A stretch of 64,000 nucleotides of DNA from Parelaphostrongylus tenuis. Lineage: Eukaryota; Nematoda; Chromadorea; Rhabditida; Metastrongylidae. Both the position numbers and the translations under genes were made by a program. Numbering within the stretch: the first letter of the stretch is position 1; every line of letters starts with the position of its first letter. The notes beneath the pieces are model-generated. The model was not told the origin of the DNA. It searched no databases and saw only the letters and a program-made list of their open reading frames with translations. The stretch is taken from contig JAHQIW010005575.1 of assembly GCA_019055375.1 (NCBI GenBank), positions 62,001 through 126,000 of the forward strand, in the 5' to 3' direction. This document shows, piece after piece, positions 1 through 10,760 of the stretch.

Positions 1-1530
1 ACACCTAGATAGAAACCTAAAATCGGTAAAGACAAACCTTTAGATTTATATAGGGCACAAAAACATCGCAATAAAGATTTTGATGTGACTGCCGCGATCC
101 TAGCGCAAGAATTAAGAGCCTCAGCGATCAAAACTCTTGAGGCATTGTGGACGAACGCCAAAGACGCCAAGATGAACCGCAAGACAAATGCGTCCACCAT
201 TACACGAGGCCTCGTGCTTTTTTCTCCGTTTGATTTTTTAATCCAACTTATGCGGTGCATAAATCCAGGCTCTGAAGAAGACGGTTCGCTAAAGCGTTAG
301 CCGAATTACTACTATTATTGCTTTACCAACATCGCGTTAGCTAATCAAAGCGAATTCTTTTGAACCTCAGAAACCTTAGAACCATCAATAGCGTTTCTGA
401 CGCGCTTTCAAACCAGAAGAAAAGGATTTGTCTATCTTTATTTTCACTAGCATTACAGCGAAAAATAATTATGTGGCGGAGTCATATTTGCACACCTAAT
501 AGCTACTTCAAAAAAATTTTACCCAACCGATTTTTCATTTGAGAAGTAAGGAAATCGTGCGGAGCCGTTAACGAGTTGTAGAAGCGGCTAAGACGGTTTA
601 AAATCATCTAATCATTACGCGCTTTATCGATTAAAATTCAAACTTATATTACCAAAACTCGTTTTTAACCGTTTTTATCGCAATTGTGCTCGACACATTT
701 CCTCTCCTCGGTAGCTCGTGTTCACCACTGTGTAGAATGGAATACAACTGTAACTCAACTGTCTCATAGTGCTTTTATCTCATCTTAATGGACTATTGTA
801 GATGTTAAATCAGTTCAAAAAATCATGCAGAGGTTTTTTCGCCTCTTAAGCGTTAGCATTCCGCGGCACAGATATCTCTCGTGCACTATTTACTCACAAA
901 GCTACGCGATAAGGGTCGGACAAGTGAATGCTAACCAAGCGCTACAAAGTACTTGTCCCTACGATGAAAATACATACAGAAAATGATTCTCAATGGCAGG
1001 GTCCCAATTGTATGCGCGCAGTCTCAGTCGGCCACAGGGATCCCGACACGTTATTGTAGGGAGGGTTATTTTGGTGGTCACCACTTGAGATTGTGGGCAT
1101 TTCAAGTGATTAGGATAGAAATCTGCGATCAGGTCAATATTCCAGTCTTTGAGTTTATTTACCGAGTCCGATCGAGTGGGCGCAGAGTACGCGGGCTACG
1201 TTTGCTGCTCATAGTAAATTCTCAAGAAACAAATCAATCCCGTTTAGAAGCGGCTCAGACGTTTAACTTGAACTTTTCACTCAGCAGATACAAACATATG
1301 TATTCTACTTATCTATGCGCATTTCGTCGTATACGGTGAACTATTCTTTCGACGCATTTACTAAAGTGACTACTTTTGTTTGCTTCTAAGTGCAGCATCT
1401 TGATCTATGTTTTCGTATGACTATATTTAACAGCTAATTACGTTCTCTATGGCCTCAGAGTCTACTCTCTGGGTTTGTTTGATCACAGTAATCACCAAGA
1501 CGTTTTATATGAAAGAATGAAGACTAACTT
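1..1530. other. No supported gene; unassigned open frames
   Basis: No homology is recognised here. Two plus-strand frames stay open for a notable length: positions 13-300 (96 codons, Lys/Ala-rich at its start) and 983-1339 (118 codons). Neither has a clear splice acceptor with donor, and neither resembles a family I know. Positions 265-295 resemble the core of the foldback MITE seen complete at 22809-23102. The rest is AT-rich DNA with nothing else visible. Confidence 0.4.
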
Positions 1531-1537
1531 ATTGGGT

Positions 1538-1890
1538 TGACAAAAAATTTTCCGGACTTTTTCGTTTTTGTTGATCATTTTTCGTACATTTAGGTTCTTC
1601 TCTTCACTATAGTTTGAAACAGTTTCTTTTGGTTATTTTGCTATACAACACTTATACATTTGTTTCAAGATAGAATTGCCGGTCAATTTCTTGTGGGCGG
1701 CCGGCTTCTTTCTTGTGCGTCAGATCTCCATTTTCAGTCTCGAAATCATTGAAGCTATGGAAAAATGGAGTTCTCCCTATTGTTCCGTCACCCCAGGCCT
1801 CGTTAATCCGGCGGATAGTCTCGGCAGCGCTTAAATCAAACGATACTTGTATGGCATCGAGAATCGTTTCTCCTCTAGAGACAATTCCGT
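1538..1890 (-). mobile_element. Mariner-like element remnant, transposase N-terminus
   Basis: Read on the minus strand, about 1885-1690 encodes a mariner-type helix-turn-helix region: an INEAWGDGT block, a degraded FH-FNDFE block, then a GRP-type motif (AGRP). The reading stops after the GRP-type motif and the catalytic domain is missing. At 1538-1580 the sequence TATTGGGTTGACAAAAAATT looks like a mariner terminal inverted repeat beginning after a TA target. A similar end is seen at about 25430-25480. The opposite end was not identified. It lies directly against the SINE1 copy that starts at 1914. Family assignment is by motif only. Confidence 0.6.
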
Positions 1891-1913
1891 TTCAGATCAG
1901 ATGTATAAATGTT

Positions 1914-2206
1914 GAAGGGATAGAGTTCCCGGCATTGATCAAACATTGAGTAATGCGCCATGCATTCGTTTTCAATTTTGAATTTTGCTTGAAGTGACTG
2001 AATGCTGAACTTCTACAACGACTCGCGGTGGCCTCTCGCTGTACCTAATCAGTGCTGCTTATCCTTCCAGACAAGTCTGGGACCACTCTGGTACCAGTTT
2101 TCGACCTCGGAGGAATGGATGGTTTGGTAAGCCATGAGCGCGAGATCGGACCATTGACGTCGTGTGCGACGCAGAGCACCTCTAAGCACTGCGCCACATG
2201 CGCTCT
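1914..2206 (-). mobile_element. SINE1 copy (tRNA-derived), near full length
   Basis: On the minus strand the element starts near 2206 with a tRNA-like head. An A-box-like stretch (TGGCGCAGTGCTTAGAGG) is followed by a B-box-like stretch (GGTCCGATCTCGCGC). The body then runs through the conserved GGTGAGCC-type and GACTCGCGGTGGCC-type blocks to a 3' end near 1914. All these blocks recur in ten other copies in the window. No poly(A) tail is visible. Long open frames across it on either strand are by-products. Confidence 0.85.
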
Positions 2207-2891
2207 GTATAAGTATATAACCGCAAGAAACTGCTTTAAACGGAAGTGCAGACAAAGCTTAAATACATGAAAAATAATCATCACAAAGGAGACAGTCAGG
2301 AAAAATACTTGCCAATCCAATAAGCTCAATTACTAACACCTCATAAATATTCGCGTCTACCATCTCTTCACCGAACTGATCTAATATCGGCTCAAAAGAA
2401 TGTAGAATGGAAAACAAACACACGTTGAGCAAAATATTAGATATTGGAAATGATTCACCGAAATGGATTTCACTCACTAATTTCCATTACACTTTCAAAT
2501 CTCTTCTACACATATTTCGCTGTATCTCATCTGCATTGACTAGACACGATTTTTTTCTCCCCGTAGAATTCATTATGCAGAGCAATGCTTGCTTTCTTTC
2601 AGCGAATGCCATAAATTAACACATTCAAAACCGCATGCATGTTTTAGTGTCCATACACGATTGGACAATCTTTGAATTTCCGCTCTCAAAAGCTTCGTTC
2701 TTCTGGCCTTCAGATTTATCCACTTCTTTTGTTTCTTAAAATTGAGCAATAAAAGAGTTTATCAAGGAATATAGTGCGCTCAAGCTTTCTAGGACTTGAC
2801 GAGAAATGTGGACTCATTCCATATACAGATATTGCGCTCCAATGGCATTTCTTGGAGATAATTTGGAATGTCTTTTTTTTCTAAATAAACT
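2207..2891. other. No feature seen
   Basis: Short open frames only (60-72 codons), without convincing splice sites or recognisable protein motifs. Confidence 0.5.
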
Positions 2892-2941
2892 TGGGCAGAT
2901 CAGGCATACCGGGCACGTGCTACCACTACACCACTAGGGCC
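2892..2941 (-). repeat. tRNA-like fragment (family 3)
   Basis: The minus strand reads CCCTAGTGGTGTAGTGGTAG and then CACGTGCCCGGTATGCC, the 5' half of the tRNA-like sequence also found at 35061, 36806 and 50000. The B box and 3' half are missing, so this is a truncated retrocopy and not a tRNA gene. Confidence 0.5.
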
Positions 2942-3587
2942 ATGGCTTTGCTAGCACCCTTTTTTTCGATATAAACTATCGTAGCTGTCAGCTCTTGGCT
3001 TTAACATCATTCGTGAGCGGTCGGTTGATTTTCTTTCCTACTTCTATTTTTGATCTCCACCTAACACCATCTCCAAATTAACAAGTAGAAAGCCCGGCCA
3101 AGGATCCGTCACCGAAATCCACTCTATAGAAACGACACTGTGATGACCTGAAAACGCCCTTGCAAAGTTACGTCAGGAAACAAGGAATATCATACGCACG
3201 ACCAGCGATACATCATTTGGAATATGTGGTGTGGTCCACACAATTAGTGAAGACTGACCATTTAGTATCTGAGTAATAGCTGTCAGCCACTTGCCCTTCC
3301 CTTTAACCTTATGAAGACCAGCGTTGATGGGCAGGCGGTGCCGCACCATCGCTTTCCAGCGGCACGCGAGTTTTTCTGTGCATGCTGTTCTGGCCGCCAG
3401 CCTGCGCTCCCACGAGGCGTGATGCCGCCATTATACTACCTAAGTGAGACTTGCCGTCGCAGAGTGAAAAGCAAATGCTTCTATGGTTCTTGAAGGGTTA
3501 GCGGTTTGATTGAAAAGGCACATATCAGCATCAAGCCCCAATTCTGCTGACAGGCTATTGAACATTACATATCAGGCTATTGAACAT

Positions 3588-3624
<37 letters not shown>

Positions 3625-3747
3625 CTATTAAGGCGCTAAGAACATAGGGCACATTTGAAGATTTCTTGCATACGACACTGCAGAATAAGGCTTCGAAGGT
3701 AAAATTAATTCCAAAAAAAAGAATGTTTTTAGCCTAAACGAGTTTGA
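2942..3747. other. Gene-less stretch with short tandem copy and TA run
   Basis: The 17-base unit CAGGCTATTGAACATTA occurs twice in tandem at about 3551-3590, followed at once by a (TA)n run at 3588-3622. Nothing else was recognised. Confidence 0.5.
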
Positions 3748-3905
3748 TACGCCAGGTCCATACACCGGTGTTTCGGAGGTTTCGGCCTCCTCGTCAGTGA
3801 CCCCCGCCCCACATTAAGCCCTGCATTGAAGCAAGGAGGGAGGCGTATGTGGTGATGGCATAGTGTACAATGACACTGGTCCATCACCACTGTTCAGTCG
3901 ATGGA
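3748..3905 (+). mobile_element. Partial MITE, same family as 49262-49472
   Basis: The left terminal repeat (GATACGCCAGGTCCATACAC) is followed by a stretch with GTTTCGGAGGTTTCGGCCTC, CCCCACATTAAGCCCTGC and a tract ending in CAGTCGATGG. The same blocks appear in reverse orientation in the complete copy at 49262-49472. The right terminal repeat is absent, so this copy is truncated after 3905. Confidence 0.65.
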
Positions 3906-4929
3906 TTTTAATTTTAAAAACAGTCGATCATATGGATTAACTTCGCAGGTACTCGTGCAGTTCTCTCACTTTTCAAGGAACAATTATAAAGATGGAAGCA
4001 CTTTTGCAAAGCTGATCTCAAACTAGTCCTTCTTCAAGTTATGTTCTGGTGGCGATATGATAATATAGCGAATGATAGTGGGACATTTTCATTGTCTTTG
4101 TTGAGATGTCATTATGCATTTAAAAATATCTTCATAAGATAAGCCTATCATAAACTAGACAAGAGTATCTGCACTTTACATTGTGTGCTTTACAAGAGTA
4201 TTTGCAAAAATCTAAGTTAAGCTCATAGAAAAGCTCAATTCTTTTGCGACTGTACGATTTAATGAAAACAAGAGCGTTCTATTTACATCTTCTTGATATC
4301 AAAACTTCTTTCCAATACTGATAAAGTCCTTGTTACACTTTTTAGAGGCATTGATTCGTTCGATGCCGTCTTTTTTTCACAGTTTGAGAATTGATAGCAA
4401 CGCTCCTTTGTGTTTAGTTGATAGCTAGAGTCTCCGTTTTCGGTTTCTCGTGGACTTATTGCCAAATTTCTTCGAAGAAATATGTTGTCTTGCCTTTCAA
4501 CTCTCTGTTCTTGTACTTTCACGCTGTTGCAATTCTTATGAATAGAGCTTCAATTTGATGTGGTTGATGTGTTGTTCATTCCGCTGTCTACGAAGGTGTA
4601 AACATGTTCTAAGCTTGCTTAGACTTCTTTTGAAGCTTTCCGTTCAACTCAGTATTCCTAGTTATTTCCATAACGTTCATCTAATTATGCATATCTACAA
4701 CGTCTTCAGAGCCGAATTTCCTATCCAACATACAAAATCCACTATGTAAGATCTGCTGGTCGGTTTCCTTCCGTGTGCATACTATCAGATGTTGTCAGTT
4801 GGTGATCCTCTATGTAAAAGGGGCTCCAATTAGCCCGATATAATGTTTCCAGAGTCTTTCGAGCATTAGAGTTCTATTTTAATCCACGTTTCTAAAGCAG
4901 TATGTTTTCGTTCGATCATGTCTTGAAAC
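3906..4929. other. Gene-less stretch apart from a candidate exon
   Basis: AT-rich sequence. The only item worth noting is the minus-strand open frame at 4283-4524, listed separately. Confidence 0.4.
4283..4524 (-). CDS. Possible terminal exon, function unknown
   Basis: A minus-strand open frame of about 80 codons ends in TAA at 4283 and begins just after an AG (TTGCAACAG) that could be a 3' splice site. Its composition looks protein-like: it is charged, with many Gln, Glu, Lys and Arg, and ends in DIKKM. There is no ATG at its head, so it would have to be a downstream exon, but no partner exon was found further up. I recognise no family. It may be a chance frame in an AT-rich region. Confidence 0.22.
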
Positions 4930-5490
4930 CACTATCGGCTTTAGCTTGGCTAATCAAAAATTTTTCAGCACGGGCTTGTTACTTTGTAGCTCATCTCCTC
5001 CAGCCTTTGCAGCCTCTATATCGCGATCCATGGCGGCAAATTATCGGGAGAAATAGGGATCGGTGCTTGTTGTTGACCAAAGTGGAACGCACCCGGTGGA
5101 GTCTACTAGTCCAGTCCATCATTTCTGTACGTACATTTCATACTTCTGTTTTGTCCTGACTGAAGAAGATGCATTGGATCAAGCCAGCTCCAGACGACCA
5201 TCAAGTCGTCAGGGTAACTTTCTTTTGGTGCAATTTCGTCTTTGGAAAGGGCTGCAGATCTTCGTTGCAGTCGAACCATGTTGGTTCATCGTCCTGGGTT
5301 ATAATCGAGGATCCATCTCGCGTCACAAGTCACTTTACGCGCAAGAAACGAGCAGTTCCGATTATGCAGACGATGCGCTGACGACACCTCACAATAGCGA
5401 CAATTTCTTTTTTCGTCATCGAATTCGTCCAACATATAATTGTCGCCATTTCGATGGACTTTCCGAATTGATTAAATGCATCTAGGTCGC
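4930..5490 (-). pseudogene. Mariner transposase catalytic-domain remnant
   Basis: On the minus strand, in at least two frames, the order of motifs matches the central part of a mariner transposase. There is a degraded VTGDEKW-like block (VTRDG), a short stretch with the W in DDEPTWFD, then KLHQKKVTLT, which corresponds to the conserved LHPKKVMLS-type block. Next comes a WSSGAGLI-like block and, near 5000-5050, an LVNNKH-type block. The frame is broken by stops and shifts. The plus-strand open frames over 4902-5485 (up to 140 codons) are shadows of this. It complements the other remnants here, which mostly lack exactly this domain. Confidence 0.65.
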
Positions 5491-6065
5491 CAGTTTATAC
5501 AGTGACTATTGAGATATCTAAATATTGTGTTATACTTGCTTTCAACAAAGCTACCTATTCTTCATCGTCTATGGACGAAAGATATCCATGCCATTGTCAT
5601 TTTTGAGATTTCAATCGCCACGACAAGTGTTTTGAACTTGTTTGCCCCATACCAACTTAATGTTTCGATTTGTTGACTCTGTAGCTTAATTAGAGGAGTA
5701 GTATATCCGAAACTGATATTTAACAATTTGATTCTACCTTCGACTTTTTCCAAAAACACGTTTTTTTATTGCAATTCAATTGCTCATTGCGAAAAAGCAT
5801 ATGATGAGCTTTGTAGTGATAGATAATAATACATCATTTGAGAACTGTTTGTGGACACTTACATGAAAATTGAAATACGAATGCGACATTGATTCCCGAC
5901 CAATCAAATATGATAGGTGGATAATGAGGACAGTGTTATGTACTTGACTGCCCATGTCTCTCACAATAGTGACAATTCAAAAATATTGATAGAATATGCC
6001 AATTGATGCGGAATAGAAGTGAGTAGCGAAAGTTCTGCACATTAGCTCTAAAGCTGGACAAAGGC
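5491..6065. other. No feature seen
   Basis: Only short open frames (62-65 codons, minus strand) with no recognised motif. Confidence 0.5.
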
Positions 6066-6300
6066 GAAAGGATAAAGCTCGCAGCGTTGATCAATCCCTA
6101 GGGGTATGTGCCATGAATTCGTCTTCTTCATCGTCTAGAATGATGAATACATATTTGGCCTCTACATTGATTCGCAGTGACCTTCAGAATAGCAAGTCAG
6201 TTCAGATTTTTTACCAGGCAAGTCTGGCATGTATTCATTGACTCCCGAGAGTGGAATGTTTGGCGCGCTTTGAGTGCGGTATGGAACGATCGATCATATT
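6066..6300 (-). mobile_element. SINE1 copy, strongly degraded
   Basis: It starts at the 3' end with GGATAAAGCTCGCAGCGTTG and can be followed through ATTCGTCTTC and CCAGGCAAGTCTGG blocks. The tRNA-like head is unrecognisable beyond about 6300. It is the most decayed of the clear copies. Confidence 0.55.
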
Positions 6301-8585
6301 TACTGCAAAAATACCCTTTACCACTGCGATACACGCGCTCATGAAGCAGGAATGTATGAAAATAAATTATGCTGAAAATCTATTCATTCCTATGAGACAC
6401 GCTCACATTAGAGTCAACTCAGTACATCGGACTGATTCTCACATCAGAGAAGTCTCACATTGAATACTTTCAGAAAAAGAAATGATTTGAAAAAGCGTGG
6501 AAACCTCATGATCGTTGATATTGTCATTCTCTTAATGTGTGTGTTGCATGTATTTTATGGTTACTGTATAATCTTCACTCCACCGAATAATTCTTCAATA
6601 ACACCTAGTTGAATTCCTCTCAAAGACTATAGAAACGCAGCTGCTTGGGCTGACAATAGTGTTTTTCACTACGTAGATGCCAATAAATCACTTAAAGCAG
6701 GAAAAAGTACCTGCAACAAAGACAAATTCATGGATAGAGAAAATGTTTGTGCCTAGCAAGGAAGTAGGGAATCGCTCGTTTCTCAGACATGCATGTTATA
6801 TGACCAAGTAAAATTTTTCTGGAAACTCTCTAAGATATTGAAACTTCGCATATGTCAACTGACTTCTTTTTTCCAAACTGACACGACACGACCCATAATG
6901 TACTGCTCAAATATAACATCGCATTAAAATCAGTAATATTTTAGTTATCAATGATTAGCTTTGACGACGCCAAACTGTTTTATCGAGATCATCATTATAT
7001 TTATCAGTTAACAGAATGAGAGAACTCCAGGAAAGCAAATACCTTTCCTGAGCACCCTATAGTTTGGTGCCGTTCGTTTTAGGTTAAGAAGCTAAAGCTG
7101 CAATGAGGAGCAGTTTCAATAATATATATTTTCCATCTATTTGTGAAATACAATCAGCACTTCACCAATTCTCTTGCTCGTTTGAGAAATTAGGCGGATT
7201 TCTAGCCCTAAAAAATGATCCCATTGTATCGCCATTTTACCTCTCGTAGAATACCAATACTGCTCAGTTCTTCCGATTGCTTGCCTACTGATGATCAAGT
7301 TGTGAAGAAGTCTACTGCAGCACAGCGGCAATTGAACAGAGCACTAGAGGACTGCAAAGTCGGGAAGAATAAAATTTCTAAGCATCAATCAATTCTTCAC
7401 TATTTTTTTTTGAATATTCCCTTGACCTTGTTCGCAAATAATAACTAATCTCTGTGAATTAGAAGAATCTTTGCGACCTACGCCTATGTTTATTCCAGCG
7501 TGCTGATGATTTCTGGCCTTAGTTTATTCGTAGCTGGAATTGTGAAGGAAAATGGTCAAATGAGCTTTTGAGACTCCATTTGAGAATAACTCCGGTTGTG
7601 AATCGCAGTTCGACATCCAGAAATACGCTATGCCCAGAAAGGGCGCTAAACCATTTATTGATGAGGGTCCCTAACATAATCTTATACAACGAAGCAAACC
7701 ATTTCAATGCTCCACCCCTATGCAGTCGTGTTGTTTTCCGTCTTTATTACCTCTGCTTCCGTCTTCTTCCACTTTCTCACTATCCCTCTCTCCAGCATGA
7801 ACACGACATTTTTCTATTTGTAATCTGTTCAATCAGATGCTTGGCTTGATTTCGTTTACTCTTTAGTATTTCGAGACTACCATGGCAGTCAACCTATCCA
7901 TAACAAATCCTATTAATTAGTGACGGATAAATCCAAGAGCTGGATAGTAAATACTACGGATTAGAAAACGTTTCGTTTTATTACTGTTTACAACAAGTAA
8001 TTTGTAATGAACATTGTTCGTTTCAGTGTCCTCAGATTGAAAAACTCTTTCCTACTCTTGGAAACTACCTCGTCAAATGCAAGAAGGCGCATAAAATTTC
8101 TTGCATCTTCACCTTTTTTCTTTCACAGCTATGCTTATTGATGAATTCACATACTGTCACTAAGGAACGTTACAGTGGTGATGACACAGTCACATAGTTG
8201 CTCAGTTCTGACCGATAAGGCAAGGTAATGCTGTCCTTATTGACGATGTTATTAGCCAGCAGGAAGCTCTGGAGTTGAAAAAACCTCCAAACACCAAGTA
8301 CCTTCATGTGCATAGTCTTGCTATGAGCATCATTCTGCTGTCAACGTTTTCAACATGAAGAGCTGCTAAGCTGTAAACATTAGAAAAGTCTCCGCAATGT
8401 TTGAAATTTCGACGTTTACTGGAGCTAAGATCACTTCATAGATTGTGTGGAGTTGGGAGAGAATAATGAGGTGCTGTTGCGAGAAGCGTTACTTGAAATG
8501 TATCATTCTGAATTTTAATACGGAAATCCGAAGCCATGACCTTAATCTAATAGCGTCGGCGTAGTTGAATAAATCAGTGTTTTAT
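6301..8585. other. No supported gene
   Basis: Short open frames only. Those at 7215-7448 (+), 7519-7707 (-) and 7568-7849 (+) have no splice context or known motif. No repeat shared with the rest of the window was recognised. Confidence 0.45.
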
Positions 8586-8750
8586 TCCTGATAAGCAGTT
8601 CTGAGGTTGGCAATAACAGTATTCATTGAATACAATAGTATTGCAGTACAAGTACAGTACAGTAATGCAGTACAATAGTGCGATAGTAATGCAATGGCTA
8701 ACGTTTTCACGAGTCTCGCCTTCTTCAGAGTAGTCTAGATGTTTTGAGTC
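8586..8750. mobile_element. MITE fragment with the 'CGTTTCGGCGA' core
   Basis: The left end (CTGATAAGCAGTTCTGAGG) and the GGCAATAACAGTATTCATTG block match the terminal arm of the element at 48976-49121. Positions 8696-8745 carry the core GCTAACGTTTTCACGAG followed by CGCCTTCTTCAGAG. Between them is a run of degenerate CAGTACAATAGT-type short repeats. Confidence 0.5.
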
Positions 8751-10402
8751 TTCCAATTATTCATTACGGATGCCAGATACTTTTCTGTTCAGCTATCAGT
8801 GTATAGCTGAAATCATACGAATGATCAGAATATCGTCCAAATAAACTACAGCTGGGCATATAAGATGGTAGAAGTTTTTTCAACTCATCTGATTCTCGTC
8901 ATTCGCTTGCACAGATGCTCCTAACATCTGCCGACTGCTGACCACTGCAACGAGTAGAACTAGATACGCTTTTATTTCCCTAGACAGCATTTTATTGCTG
9001 ACAGCAGAAGTGCAAATCTTAACGTACTTATGACTAGAGATACGTAAACAAACGAATAGAAACGTTTGAACTTTAGATTTTCTTCGACATTTCGCTATTA
9101 CTCATACCTACTGATTCATTTCTGATAAACGACACTGGAAAAGATAGGTTACATAGTATTCATGCTTATATTACATTCATAAAGAATAACGATCGTAAAT
9201 GTTGCTTTGACAGCATTCGTTCCTAAAATCCACTGGTATCGTCAAGCAATTCGTATTTGATAAGATTTCTCTGGCAGGTTTTTTATGTTGCTACAGTAAA
9301 GTTATGGTATTCAGGGATAATCGCGACAACAGTATGCACATCTCATAGAAACTTGGGAACATTTCCGCTATCCTCACCTCATTTAAACCCCTTGGAAAAA
9401 TGATTTTTCTACTTTTTCTAGGGTTTTGACAATCATTCGACAACTTACACACTCGGGCATTTTTCGCTGGACATGATTCTCCTCTACAGTTTTGGTAATT
9501 CTCGATAGCGAAAATCCCGATGTCATCTAGTGCTGTGAAATTCCATTCATCAAGCTTGATAGTAAACATGATTCAGAAGCACGGGAATTGAGTTCGCATT
9601 CTTCCATGTTTCCAGCATTCAAAGCCAGCGACACTGGAGAAGTTTGTTAAGGCGAACAATGTAGCAGGCTATTAAAGGGCGGAGGACGGCAAGAACTCCA
9701 GCCGACGCCCCTTTTCCACAACCTTCACTCGAACGCACACCAGTTGCTTCGTGCATCGCTCCCTTCTGTGATTCTAGTAGCCCATAGCCTTCTGAAGTCT
9801 TCAAAGTCATTGATGTTAAGCTTATCAATTAGCACTAAATCTCATTTTTCTTTCTGGATCTTTTTCACTGTAAGAATTGTAAATTCGCGATAATAGTAAT
9901 AATAATAGCCATACTAATGATCCTAGTAATGATCAGCATAACATGTACTTGCGTCAGTGATCGAGAGACTTGGGCAGGCATTAGTAAACCTTTTTTTAAC
10001 AGTTTAACTGCGCCACAGCTGTCAATTAGTCTTTGTTCAGTCGACGAATAGAAACATCATCCTTCTCTTTTTTGTCTGAAAGTTCCCTTTCTCGCTTAAA
10101 TGAAGAGATTACCCATAGAAATCTTGTTGGGCTTTTCTTGGCGTAAATATGAAGCTTTTCGTTGAAGTCGACGTTGAGCTGCACCCTCCACTTGATTAAC
10201 GACTTTTGGTTGACTCGTTGTTTAGAACAAAGACTGCACACATATCACGCAACTAGAAACACGCATGTTTACATCAATGCGAATCCATGTAGTTGAAATG
10301 TCCAAGACACCCTAGCGCAGAAAACTCGAAGAGTTAAGAAATTTTCTCTTCTATTTTATTTTTAAAAAAATGAAGAGCGACAGGCTCTAAGAAATCTCGA
10401 TG
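8751..10402. other. Gene-less stretch; one MITE relic
   Basis: At about 9400-9480, CTAGGGTTTTGACAATCATT followed by CGACAACTTAC resembles the terminal arm of the MITE family seen at 16639-17289 and 33926-34802. Minus-strand frames at 9291-9569 and 9619-9828 have no splice support. Confidence 0.4.
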
Positions 10403-10760
10403 TGAGGTGGGGAGTTGCCTAGCGGTTAGTGATGCGGTGTATCAGGATGCAAGATGATGGAGAAGGCCCTAATTCGATCTCCTCCCTCATTAATCTCTCT
10501 CGAATCAACTGAACACCTGGAAACGCCTTAGCTCGACTAGCACCAAGAATGGAAAGAGAACTGCCTCGATCAGCATTATACGAAGATTATTCATAAAGAA
10601 GATGAAATCCTCAAGCAGCAGCCGAAATAACACGTGAAATATTCAAAGACCATTGTGGAAGAAGTGTGCAAGGAAACCAATCGAATGCAAGCACTGGCAT
10701 TTGCACAACAGAGCGTTGATGGGTCGACTAAAAGCTGATTTATGTGAGCTCTACATGTAG
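10403..10760 (+). mobile_element. SINE2 copy (second tRNA-headed family)
   Basis: The head reads GTTGCCTAGCGGTTAGTGAT (A-box-like) and, about 45 bases on, CTAATTCGATCTCC (B-box-like). The body, including GAACACCTGGAAACGCC, AGCACCAAGAATGG and ATGAAATCCTCAAGCAGC, recurs at 23430, 40338 and 59410, always on the plus strand. The minus-strand 95-codon frame over it is a shadow. Confidence 0.75.

Noticed and set aside
5063..5485. 140-codon plus-strand open frame
   Set aside because: It lies opposite a mariner catalytic-domain relic whose motifs are on the minus strand.
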